The notes under the pieces: generated by a model | Database searches by the model: none | What the model was told of the DNA's origin: nothing | Seen by the model: only the letters and a program-made list of their open reading frames with translations | DNA from: Bacteroidales bacterium UBA3824 | GTDB lineage: Bacteria; Bacteroidota; Bacteroidia; Bacteroidales; UBA3824 | Length of the DNA stretch: 61,598 nt | Assembly (NCBI GenBank): GCA_002393195.1 | Contig: DGIK01000043.1 | Span: 1 to 61,598, forward strand | Direction: 5' to 3' | Position numbers and translations under genes: made by a program | In this document: positions 8,501 to 15,830 of the stretch, in pieces | Layout: the number at the start of each line of letters is the position of its first letter | Numbering within the stretch: the stretch's first letter is position 1

Positions 8501-11470
8501 CTTGCCAAAGGTTGACTGCTCCGTGTTGTTGCCGTAATTGTCATATTTGTATTGTGTTGTCAGTGCAAAGTCGGTGTTGTAGTTTTCAACGGACTTTGTA
8601 AGATGCCCCTTCTGTGTATTGTATTCAAAATACTTTTGGGTCGAAAACGATTTTGTGTCGTCGGGATGCTTTTGTTCTGTCACAACGAGGCGCGGCTGGT
8701 AGATGCCGCCAGCAAGGACATAGTTTTGGTACTTTTGCAGTTTGTAACTTTTGTCGGGGAAGACGGTCTTGGTGCTTTCGATGTAGCCTTTTGCTGCGTT
8801 GTATGTGTTTGTCGTTACACACTTTTTGCCGTAGCGGTCAGTCTCTGTTATGGCTGACGGGTACGCAAAATATCGTTTAGTGGCTGTATTGGCAACGGTT
8901 ATCTCTGTGCTACATTTGAAAATGTATGTCCCGGTGATGTCCTTGTTGGTAATTGCGGTCGGAACATAATAGCGTGAGTCCCTTGATTCTATGGTTGTAG
9001 TTCTGCTCGACTTGGTTTCGGGACAGCTAATTTGTATTTTTGAAAAACCGAGAATACCTTTCCCTTTCAAATGAACAGCCAAGTTTTCATACTTATAGTT
9101 CGTGGTTATTGTTGGTACTGAACCATTGGATTGCACAACTTTCGACACAAGAGGCAATGGTATTGACTTCTCCAAGAGTGGGTATTGCAGGGGCTGTGCC
9201 ATTGATTTGGGACAATTGGTCAGCCTGTCGTACAAAATGGATGTGTATCTGCTGTTATCTTGTTTGATATATGTTATTTTGTTGCAAGAATTGGATTTAC
9301 TTTCTGAATCGTACGACTTGTATATGTTCCATTTGTCGTTTGTGGCGAAGCGAAGTATGTCGTCATATCCGTTGCCGTTGAAGTCGCCGATGACAAACTG
9401 ATGGTATATGGGATTTACGTCACCGCCCCATTCAAATCTGTCATAAACGGAGAATTTGTCGCCATCCGATACCAGCCAGTAATCAATGTTGGTATCGTGG
9501 CGGTAATAGGATTTGTGTTTCGGATGCTTGTACATGGCCTTCGACACCAGCAAATCGGCTTTCCCGTCATTATTAAAATCTGTAACCTCGACACAGAATT
9601 TCTCGTCATCTTTTTTTGTGTCGATGATGTCGAATACATCAAGAAGTTTGGCAGCCTCTGTCGCATTTAATGTGCGATTGCCCACATTTTTAATCAGGAA
9701 GAGCGGGCTTACGCCAGCGTTAGCAGCCAAAATGTCCGCCGCTCCGTCTCCGTTAAAATCGCCTATGCGGATTATAGGGCACGAGGAATTCAGTTGCTTG
9801 ACTGCTGTTGTGTTCGCATTGGAGAACAAATTGTCTGTGCGTGTGCCTCTGTTCCAAAATATAGTAGAATTGTCGCGAGATACTACCAAAAGATCCAGAA
9901 GACCATCGGCATCGAAGTCTCCGGTATAATATAAATCTGGTCGGCTCGACAATTGTATGCCGTTGTCAATCCTGGCAATGCTTCCATCAGACAGCTCTAA
10001 TCTGCCAATGGACAGAGAATGCCCATTCCCGCTATTGGAAACAATCATCAAAAACAAATCAGTCTTGCCATCGGACAAGAAGTCTCCTGCGGAAATCAGA
10101 GGCGCGTCTTTACCGCTAAATGGTACTACCAATCGGTACGGACTGGCGGACGCTGCAAGGCTGGCGGACTTCATTATTGGATTCAATTGCGTGCCATACG
10201 GTCTGTAGCCAACGATGCTTAATTCAAACGGATTGTCTTTGCTCACGGCTGTGCTTTTGCGAAACCTTACCGTCGTAGCCACAAGTTCGTCCTTGCCGTC
10301 GCCGTCAACGTCTGCCGATATATAAGACGGCTTTATATCGGGATAAAACTTTGACACCTCGTCCAGGTCAGACAATTGTATTGTTTTTGAAAAAAAGAAA
10401 TCATAATTGGGACCGCCCAAGTAGAAATAGATATTCTTCTCACCCACAAATGCAATGTCGTCGATGCCGTCGCCATTGAAATCGCCGGTTGTATGCAAAT
10501 AATCCTTAAACAATGTATTAGATGGCGGGTTGACGCATTTTGCCTCGGGAAAAGTTATTTCTTTTTTTGCGCTATGGGTTGAAGTAGCTGGGGATGCCCA
10601 CGAAAATTCGGTCGGATATTTTTGCTCGCCCTTTGAATTTTTTTCGACAATTTGCGAAATCTTGGAAAAACCGTTGCTGTATGAATACGACAAATTGTAA
10701 CTACGCCAAAGCGCGGCGTTCTTTTTGACGTCTATCTTGCTCAGACGTTTTTTGATTTGGAACGGTATTTTGTTGAAGCAATTTACCACATCAGCTCTTG
10801 TTTCATAGACGAAACTAATTGTTACTGCACCCGTTCCAATGCCGTATGTTATCGTTGAGGGATATACGCAATTGTTCTCAATTCTATAATTATAGGAGAT
10901 TCTGTTTCCAAAAGTATCAGAGACCTTTGACAGATAATAAACTTGATAATTGTTGTTTATTTTTCTGTATATCAATATTTTGCCGTTTTGCTTGACGGTT
11001 ATTGTGTCGTTTTTTAGTGTAATGTCGGTGTTTGGGTCGTTCTCTACATAATATTTGCCGTTAGAACCATTTATGAGCCTTTGACCATCCATAGCAAGCG
11101 CAATATATCCGCTATTGGCAACCATATCAGAAGTTTTGTCATCGTAATAATAATTGCCTGACACTCTTGATATTGCGGAAAGACCTGCGATATTAAATCC
11201 CAATCCGCAAATGCCATTGCCGGCAAGACTGTTGTATGTCAATGACAATGCTGGCTGCATTCCGTTGATTCCCATAGGTACTTCAATCGGAATCGTGTAA
11301 GTAGCATTGCCCAATTCGCCTACATTAAACGTTCCGCCCATCGGCAAAATCGTATTCGAGGACGTTGATGTCAGGTCGGGATTAGTTGGATAACCATAAT
11401 CAGGTGTCTGCGCATAGGATGACACAATTAAGGCTGTCAACAATGATAATGTGAATATTATTTTTCTCAT
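5561..11470 (-). CDS. Sec-exported SpvB/VCBS/RHS polymorphic toxin with C-terminal C39-like cysteine peptidase
   Basis: The protein has 1969 residues. In order: Sec signal peptide (1-20); SpvB-like domain (about 35-300; GGTFNVGELGNATYTIPIEV, LSLTYNSLAGNGICGLGF); VCBS/FG-GAP calcium-type repeats (about 325-705; DFNGDGIDDI, DFNGDGAADIL, DFNGNGYDDIL); many RHS/YD repeats (about 850-1600); RHS-associated core (ARLYDPYLAQFLSPDP ... DPTGE ending near 1695); a hydrophobic Gly/Ala/Ser-rich stretch (about 1700-1800); then a tip with C1836 (PTVGCTQETL), H1905 (GTMHTVGIN) and D1935 (VMDPLNS), in the order and rough spacing of papain/C39-like peptidases. RHS/SpvB proteins form shells that release a C-terminal toxin; here the predicted activity is proteolysis. 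Start ATG 11470 overlaps the stop of a T9SS-tail protein by 4 bp (ATGA). Both neighbours overlap it, so this is one operon. The signal peptide argues against loading onto a type VI apparatus from the cytoplasm. Confidence 0.85.
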   Translation of the reverse strand: MRKIIFTLSLLTALIVSSYAQTPDYGYPTNPDLTSTSSNTILPMGGTFNVGELGNATYTIPIEVPMGINGMQPALSLTYNSLAGNGICGLGFNIAGLSAISRVSGNYYYDDKTSDMVANSGYIALAMDGQRLINGSNGKYYVENDPNTDITLKNDTITVKQNGKILIYRKINNNYQVYYLSKVSDTFGNRISYNYRIENNCVYPSTITYGIGTGAVTISFVYETRADVVNCFNKIPFQIKKRLSKIDVKKNAALWRSYNLSYSYSNGFSKISQIVEKNSKGEQKYPTEFSWASPATSTHSAKKEITFPEAKCVNPPSNTLFKDYLHTTGDFNGDGIDDIAFVGEKNIYFYLGGPNYDFFFSKTIQLSDLDEVSKFYPDIKPSYISADVDGDGKDELVATTVRFRKSTAVSKDNPFELSIVGYRPYGTQLNPIMKSASLAASASPYRLVVPFSGKDAPLISAGDFLSDGKTDLFLMIVSNSGNGHSLSIGRLELSDGSIARIDNGIQLSSRPDLYYTGDFDADGLLDLLVVSRDNSTIFWNRGTRTDNLFSNANTTAVKQLNSSCPIIRIGDFNGDGAADILAANAGVSPLFLIKNVGNRTLNATEAAKLLDVFDIIDTKKDDEKFCVEVTDFNNDGKADLLVSKAMYKHPKHKSYYRHDTNIDYWLVSDGDKFSVYDRFEWGGDVNPIYHQFVIGDFNGNGYDDILRFATNDKWNIYKSYDSESKSNSCNKITYIKQDNSRYTSILYDRLTNCPKSMAQPLQYPLLEKSIPLPLVSKVVQSNGSVPTITTNYKYENLAVHLKGKGILGFSKIQISCPETKSSRTTTIESRDSRYYVPTAITNKDITGTYIFKCSTEITVANTATKRYFAYPSAITETDRYGKKCVTTNTYNAAKGYIESTKTVFPDKSYKLQKYQNYVLAGGIYQPRLVVTEQKHPDDTKSFSTQKYFEYNTQKGHLTKSVENYNTDFALTTQYKYDNYGNNTEQSTFGKEKDTLSTIFKYDGSRRFVTEKRSKPLNTVTKYTYDQFDNLTSETDATDNANPLKTTYKYDAWGLNTETISPDSTKHSTVRGWQGTRYFVATLGTATPWTKTIYDNAGHIVKEEKLGLVSSMSRQNFTTEYTYDIHGKPSKIVSKAGSYEETTLNRYDYDGSLMEHTDNAHTITYRYFANKTEVTDNGRKTITEYDDWGNVKTITMPDQSKINYKYFSNGKPKTITSLGATVSFQYSPNSLRKSITDSDAGTESYEYDSFGRVIRQTRGNVVTENTYQNGLLTQSKCGGIATTYNYDKKKRLTKLYNATATIAYAYDKYDRMTKETYSIDGRDFTYQYSYNDNGQLASKIFPDKSEERYSYKAGIHTNTNLVGKCSWTLYYDNYAKDGRHSTEITGGVFKDSYFNPDNTLKYVTFGSPNGGSSSDRIDYTYDRFQNMTSRKGKYTDTETFKYDASDRLTKIDDNYEYQYANNGNILYQTGVGNYEYKASQPHAVSSVDNENGVVKSLKQRIKYTPFRKPETITDDSNPDSIKTYTIYYSPDNERIKSVYKCNKDNITTYYLPDYEEENANGVITSRHYIFSDFGNLAAVVFKRGDKSDTYSAITDNVGSVLKLVDDKVKSKYEATYTPFGVRTITKYNLGYNFPRGFTMHEHLDQFSLINANARLYDPYLAQFLSPDPLIQDPTNSQNFNRFSYCQNNPLKYTDPTGEFTWMTFGLNILSSAIISGTTSQLSGGNFWKGALIGGISSAAGSLISYGGIISRGATMAGINVCINGIYNTMNGEKFFYNCGSAAVSGFISGGLEGGLIASETGKNIWWGNEKWNKVLYDFRLPNGNLPIYTQPDPTVGCTQETLKSIGDYLCQPVTITSYTQGEDFAQLARQNFFDVKRIATNPFLVGAELQKGNPAAITYNNEGTMHTVGINRITITKYKMTSPDHFKCKGIISVMDPLNSHYQRLSFQSFNNGFVRVVKPWILLCSKTSY

Positions 11471-11868
11471 TTCTTGATTACCTTAAATATCTCCGCATTA
11501 ACATTGTCTGATACTTTTATAATATATGTGCCAGACGTAAACTCTGTAAAGTCAATTGACAGACTTTCGGATACGTCATCAAACTGCCTTAGTTTTTTGC
11601 CTGTAACATCTGCGACCGTAACGTGGTATGTTCCTGTCTTGAACTCGATTTCAAGATAATCACTTACGGGGTTCGGATGATAGGACACAACCTTCTTCGC
11701 AAGGGTTGTGCTTTCCTCTGGACTGATTTTGGGCTTGGCTTCAATCGTACATGGGGATGTTTTTACGATGCGCTCGCCAAACTCGTTGTATTCAAATTCA
11801 ATGCGTTGTGCCGATGCAGAGGTTATTGCTGTGGCTACTAATAATATAATTATTTGTAAATGTTTCAT
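11467..11868 (-). CDS. Small secreted protein made almost only of a T9SS type A sorting domain
   Basis: From ATG 11868 the product is 133 residues; the frame extends upstream only to a TTG that lies in the promoter box. Residues 1-20 are a Sec signal peptide. Residues about 21-60 are a short cargo starting RIEFEYNEFGERIVKT, which looks like a single RHS-type YD strand. Residues about 64-133 match the T9SS type A C-terminal domain: YHPNPVSDYLEIEF, then VADVTGKKLRQFDD, IDFTEFTSGTYIIKVSD and the terminal FKVIKK. Such domains direct Bacteroidetes proteins through the type IX system and are usually attached to large cargo. Here the tail is nearly alone and its gene overlaps the RHS gene by 4 bp, so a role in export, folding or surface retention of the RHS protein is likely but inferred. 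Confidence 0.8.
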   Translation of the reverse strand: MKHLQIIILLVATAITSASAQRIEFEYNEFGERIVKTSPCTIEAKPKISPEESTTLAKKVVSYHPNPVSDYLEIEFKTGTYHVTVADVTGKKLRQFDDVSESLSIDFTEFTSGTYIIKVSDNVNAEIFKVIKK

Positions 11869-11889
11869 GTGTTGTTTGTTTTGACGACG

Positions 11890-11897
11890 CAAAATTA
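11890..11897 (-). promoter_or_regulatory. -7 box of the RHS operon promoter
   Basis: Read on the minus strand the sequence is TAATTTTG, a perfect match to the Bacteroidetes TAnnTTTG box, 21 bp upstream of ATG 11868. A good -33 TTTG is not present at the expected distance. The position leaves a very short untranslated leader and excludes the upstream TTG as start. Confidence 0.5.
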
Positions 11898-11990
11898 GAT
11901 AATGATTACTAAACCATAGATTTTCCCATGTTAATTTTATGTTATATTTTGTTGTATGTCATATTTTTTCTAATTTCGCGAAGCGACTGC

Positions 11991-13073
11991 CTAATACATT
12001 TTTGTCAATTCTGCATTTTTATAATAATAACGCAAAATTTCGTCGTATTTGTCCCCCTTGCTTGCCATAACTGCCGCGCCAATTTGACACATTCCGACGC
12101 CGTGTCCCCAGCCGCGTCCGTGCAGGATGAAGCCGCCGTCGGAAGTTTTCTCCACGTCAAACCACGAACTATACAAATGCGTTTGGCTCAATATGCGCCT
12201 GATTTCCAATTCTTTGCCGAAAATTTTGGTGCAATTTTTACCAATGATTTTCAGGCGTGTGATGCGTCCCGATGCGCCGCGTTCAAGTGGTTCGATGTCA
12301 ATGATTTCGCCGAAGTCGATGCCGGTTTTGGTCTTCAACAATTCTTGCAACGTGTCTTGATTGAGCGTCGCCGTCCAACTGTAAAAATCTTTCGATTGTT
12401 GGTCGTAATCGTTCAAAATTGTCTTCAACAATGCCGTGTCGTCTGTATTGCAATACGGACAATCAACACTTTCCAAATAATTGTAATGTACTGGTTGCCA
12501 ACAGTTTTCAAAGGTTTCCGACTTGCCGCCGCAACATTTGGAAAACCTCGCGTCGCACACTTCGCCGTTGTAGGTGAGGAAAATGCCGCGTGTTTCGGCC
12601 ACTGCCTTTTCAACGGTTGGATTGTAAGTTTTTGTGATGCCTTGATAGCGTTGGCAGTGGTCGTCGGCGCAGACGTCAAATAGTGTGTGCGCCTCGCGAT
12701 CGTACCACGTGCAGATTTCTTGGTCGGTGATTATGGGCTTGCCGTCGGGCTTTTTGCCGCTGATTTGCGCCATCAGCCAACTCCGCGAAATTATCGCGTG
12801 GGCTTTCAGGAGTTCCAAGGGACATTCGCCGCTCATCTCCGAACTGATGACGCTTGTGATGTATTTTTCGAGGGGTATTTGGTTGATTAGCAACACTTTG
12901 CCGTCAACTACCTTCACGGTAAATTTGCCATTGAAACGTTGGTTTTCACGCTTGTTCCAATGGAATTGCTTGCCGATTTCCACGTCGTTTATCACAATGT
13001 TGCCGTCCGCCGTCGGCGCAAAATTCAGTTCGTCAAACTCCCCGATGCCTACTTTTATGATTGGTTCTTCCAT
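11991..13073 (-). CDS. SpoIID/LytB domain protein
   Basis: The 360-residue protein starts at ATG 13073. It carries the SpoIID/LytB signature: PLEKYITSVISSEM near residue 73, LKAHAIISRSWLM near 90 and, at the C-terminus, GRGWGHGVGMCQIGAAVMA. In spore formers SpoIID is a lytic transglycosylase that acts on peptidoglycan, and LytB is an amidase enhancer. Non-sporulating Bacteroidetes have homologues of unclear role. No signal peptide is seen. The middle region is unusually rich in Cys and His (CTWYDREAHTLFDVCADDHC, CCGG, CPYC), which could bind metal or be redox-active. The neighbours are the T9SS-tail/RHS operon downstream and thiL upstream, both on the same strand. Confidence 0.8.
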   Translation of the reverse strand: MEEPIIKVGIGEFDELNFAPTADGNIVINDVEIGKQFHWNKRENQRFNGKFTVKVVDGKVLLINQIPLEKYITSVISSEMSGECPLELLKAHAIISRSWLMAQISGKKPDGKPIITDQEICTWYDREAHTLFDVCADDHCQRYQGITKTYNPTVEKAVAETRGIFLTYNGEVCDARFSKCCGGKSETFENCWQPVHYNYLESVDCPYCNTDDTALLKTILNDYDQQSKDFYSWTATLNQDTLQELLKTKTGIDFGEIIDIEPLERGASGRITRLKIIGKNCTKIFGKELEIRRILSQTHLYSSWFDVEKTSDGGFILHGRGWGHGVGMCQIGAAVMASKGDKYDEILRYYYKNAELTKMY

Positions 13074-13090
13074 AAAATGTGTATTTTTTT

Positions 13091-13296
13091 ACCACGGAAC
13101 ACACGGAAAACACAGAAGCCTTTGTGTTAAAACATAAACAATCGAAAAAATACAAGTATTTTTCCAATTGACAGAAAACACGGAATTAATACATTAGGAA
13201 TTTAGTTCTGTGTTTTCCGTTTTATTAAAAATAACTTGTTGTTTTTAATAATTTGTTGTTAGCAATTCCGTGCTTTCAGTGTTTTCCGTGGTTAAA
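13091..13296. repeat. Imperfect palindrome of phased CACGGAA words
   Basis: This intergenic stretch starts with ACCACGGAACACACGGAAA (13091 on), in which CACGGAA/CACAGAA recurs at 13093, 13102 and 13111 (9-bp steps). It ends with the reverse complement, GTGTTTTCCGTGGTTAAAAT near 13279-13298. Inner copies (AACACGGAATT near 13175, GTGTTTTCCG near 13211) mirror each other around the centre. It fills the gap between thiL and the SpoIID gene. Similar mirrored word arrays with other words occur at 18428, 31996, 40505 and 55351. The function is unknown. Confidence 0.6.
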
Positions 13297-13299
13297 ATC

Positions 13300-14343
13300 C
13301 TAATTATTCGTCAGCGTTTGTTGATTGAGCGATGGCTGCAAGGGCATTATTGCGCCGTCTTCCATCACGATGTTGCTGCCTTGTTCGGGGGCGTTGATGC
13401 TGCCGATGACCTTGAAAAAGTCGTTGTCCTTGATTTTTTCGTAGTCGTGGAGCGGTATCGTGAAGAGCAATTCGTAATCTTCGCCGCCGTTGAGGGCAGC
13501 CACGATGGGCGCAATGTTGAACTCCTTAGCCATCTTTTCGGTGTCGGGGGCTATCGGCACGCGCTCCTCAAAAATCTCGCAGCCCGCATTGCTTGCGCGG
13601 CAGATGTTGATGATTTCGCTCGCAAGACCGCTCGACACTGCAATCATCGAAGTCGGCTTTATCTGTTTGGTTTTGAGATATTTGAGAACTTCTGCCTGCA
13701 ATTCGGGCTTCAACTGTCGGCGCAATATGTACTCGTAGCCTTGGAGTTTTGGCTGCGTGGATGGCGCGGCGTTGAAGATAGATTTTTCCCTCTCCAAAAG
13801 TTGCAGACCCATATACGCCGCGCCGAGGTCGCCCGTTACGCACAGAAGGTCGGTTGGTTTTGCACCGTTGCGCATTACGATTTCGCTTTCGTCGGCGCGT
13901 CCGATGGTGGTGACGGATACGGTGATGCCGGTGCGCGAGGTCGTGATGTCGCCGCCGATGAGGTCGATGTCGTATTCTTCGCAAGCCGCGTGTACGCCGT
14001 CGTAAAATTCGAGGATGTGTTGCTGCATCACCTTGTTGCTCACGGCGAGGGCTATCGTCATTTGGATTGGCGTGGCGTTCATAGCAACAATCTTGGTAGC
14101 CGCCGCCACAACTATCTTGTAGCCAAAGTGTTTGAGCGGTGTGTATGTCAAGTCGAAGTGAATTCCTTCGGCAAATATCGAGGTGCTTACGAGCGTGCTC
14201 TCGCCGCCGTCGTAATGCGCAATCGCCGCGTCGTCGCCGATGCCGTGTTCGGTCTCCAAATGCGTCTGTCGGGCGTTTGCCTTGATTTTTTCTATCAGCC
14301 CCGCCTTGCCGTTGGGGATGGATGTCTGTTCGTTTTCTGTCAT
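13300..14343 (-). CDS. thiL: Thiamine-monophosphate kinase
   Basis: ThiL phosphorylates thiamine phosphate to thiamine diphosphate with ATP in the cytosol. The protein has 347 residues from ATG 14343 (MTENEQTS). Family features are the metal/ATP site GIGDDAAI near residue 33, LVSTSIFAEGIHFDLTYTPLKHFGYK in the 50-75 region, MNATPIQMTIAL, DLIGGDITTS and VTGDLGAAYMGL. An upstream in-frame TTG at 14373 lies inside the predicted -7 promoter box and is unlikely to be used. The N-terminal half could also be confused with other AIR-synthase-fold enzymes, but the motif set favours ThiL. No other thiamine gene is nearby. Confidence 0.88.
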   Translation of the reverse strand: MTENEQTSIPNGKAGLIEKIKANARQTHLETEHGIGDDAAIAHYDGGESTLVSTSIFAEGIHFDLTYTPLKHFGYKIVVAAATKIVAMNATPIQMTIALAVSNKVMQQHILEFYDGVHAACEEYDIDLIGGDITTSRTGITVSVTTIGRADESEIVMRNGAKPTDLLCVTGDLGAAYMGLQLLEREKSIFNAAPSTQPKLQGYEYILRRQLKPELQAEVLKYLKTKQIKPTSMIAVSSGLASEIINICRASNAGCEIFEERVPIAPDTEKMAKEFNIAPIVAALNGGEDYELLFTIPLHDYEKIKDNDFFKVIGSINAPEQGSNIVMEDGAIMPLQPSLNQQTLTNN

Positions 14344-14370
14344 AATCAAATTTAATGTAAAATTCATTTG

Positions 14371-14402
14371 CAAAATTAACTAATTTTTGTTTCTTTTGCA
14401 AT
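14371..14402 (-). promoter_or_regulatory. Promoter of thiL
   Basis: On the minus strand ATTG and TAATTTTG are separated by 20 bp, matching the Bacteroidetes -33/-7 layout. Transcription would start near 14366, in agreement with the ATG at 14343. Confidence 0.5.
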
Positions 14403-14435
14403 CTAAATTTCGTATTAAAAAAACTAAATTGCGAT

Positions 14436-14900
14436 ATGAAGACAAAATTTTTAATATTAACACTTATAACGTTGATATTCAATACGTTGACCGCTGCGGC
14501 ACAGCGCGTTACATTCGACATCGACGAACTCGGCATCTTCCCGGAGGGCAACGCTACGGCGCGGGCTTCCGTCAATTGCGACCCCGCATTGAAGAGCATC
14601 GAGTCGGGTCTCATCGAAGCCGGCAAAAAACGTCAGGCGTATGGATACAGCGTCCAAATCTTCTTTGAATCAGGCGTTGACGCTCAAAAAAAGGCTGAAA
14701 ACGTCGCCAAAAAGTTTGAGAACGACAGCAAATCCAACAAGAAGGCATACGTATTTTACGAAGCACCTTATTTTAAGGTTCGCGCCGGCGACTGCCGCTC
14801 TCGTTTGGAGGCCACGAGGCTCAAAAAAAGCATCGAGGCGCAATTCCCGGGATGTTTTATCATCGAATGTAAAATTGATTACAAGAATTGCGATTTGTAA
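14436..14900 (+). CDS. Exported SPOR-domain protein
   Basis: The 154-residue protein has a Sec signal peptide (residues 1-23, ending TAAAQ). Its body resembles a SPOR domain: YSVQIFFESG near residue 70, then YVFYEAPYFKVRAGDC and LEATRLKKSIEAQFPGCFII. SPOR domains bind denuded glycan strands at the division septum. Four cysteines in the mature part could form disulfides. The gene is divergent from thiL. It is followed 37 bp later by an M23 endopeptidase gene, so the two probably form a cell-wall operon. Confidence 0.75.
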   Translation: MKTKFLILTLITLIFNTLTAAAQRVTFDIDELGIFPEGNATARASVNCDPALKSIESGLIEAGKKRQAYGYSVQIFFESGVDAQKKAENVAKKFENDSKSNKKAYVFYEAPYFKVRAGDCRSRLEATRLKKSIEAQFPGCFIIECKIDYKNCDL

Positions 14901-14937
14901 CGAGATTTTTATTTAATTTTGCAAAAAATAATTTAAG

Positions 14938-15774
14938 ATGGCAAAAAAGGAACGTACAGAATACAGGTTGATTGTCTATGACGACACCAATCTCCGCGAG
15001 GTTACGTCGTACAAGGTAACATCAGTCAATGTCATAGCCTATGTGGGCTTGTCAGTGATTGTGATTGCCGCCATTGTGTCCGTATTGTTCATATATACGC
15101 CGCTCAATTCGATGTTGCCGAGGACATCCGAAAAACGTTTCCGCAACGAATTGGAGAATATGGCGTTCCGCATCGACAGTCTCGAAAGAGTCATCGTCGA
15201 TAGGGATGCTTATTTTAAGGTGATTTCGGATGTGTTGTCGTCAAACGTGGAGACCGAAGGCAACGAAAATTCCACTGAGATTGAGCGTCAGAAGATAGAT
15301 TTTGCCCGCAACAAACACGATTCCATACTCCGCACCCTCATCGAGGAGGAGGAGCGTCAGACCCTTGCAGCCATCAGCGGCAACGGCAGGGAAAACAATT
15401 TGAAGAAAATGATGTTTTTTATGCCGGTGAAGGGTACGCTCGTCACCAAGTTTGACGTGGCGACGCGGCATTTTGGCATCGACATTGCGACCAAGGGCGA
15501 TGAGCCGATATTGGCGACTCTGCCCGGCACGGTGATTTCGGCGTCGTGGAACGTGGAGACCGGCAATGTCATTCAGATTCAGCACGACAACAATATTATC
15601 TCCATATACAAACATTGCGCGGCTATGCACAAGACCGTGGGCGACAAGGTGGAGGCGGGCGAGCCAATTGCAATCGTGGGCAATTCGGGCGAATACACGT
15701 CGGGACCCCACCTGCACTTTGAATTGTGGCACGACCGTGTGCCGGTCAACCCCGAATTGTACATACCGTTTTAG
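14938..15774 (+). CDS. Membrane-anchored M23 (LytM-type) metallopeptidase
   Basis: The 278-residue protein has a cytosolic N-terminus, one membrane segment at about 34-52, a coiled-coil-like stretch (about 65-145) and a C-terminal M23 domain. The zinc ligands are in place: H178 and D182 (RHFGIDIA) and the HxH motif H258/H260 (GPHLHFELW). These enzymes cut peptide cross-links of peptidoglycan in the periplasm. Layout and length are those of the Bacteroidetes M23 proteins usually annotated as peptidase M23 family. It lies 37 bp after the SPOR-domain gene and 56 bp before dxr on the same strand. Confidence 0.88.
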   Translation: MAKKERTEYRLIVYDDTNLREVTSYKVTSVNVIAYVGLSVIVIAAIVSVLFIYTPLNSMLPRTSEKRFRNELENMAFRIDSLERVIVDRDAYFKVISDVLSSNVETEGNENSTEIERQKIDFARNKHDSILRTLIEEEERQTLAAISGNGRENNLKKMMFFMPVKGTLVTKFDVATRHFGIDIATKGDEPILATLPGTVISASWNVETGNVIQIQHDNNIISIYKHCAAMHKTVGDKVEAGEPIAIVGNSGEYTSGPHLHFELWHDRVPVNPELYIPF

Positions 15775-15830
15775 GGTGGAGCATTTTTTAGGTAATTAAT
15801 TGAGACGACTACTAACTAATCAGACAAACA

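Noticed and set aside
13270..14355. 361-codon plus-strand frame over thiL
   Set aside because: Antisense to thiL, which matches its family along the whole length.
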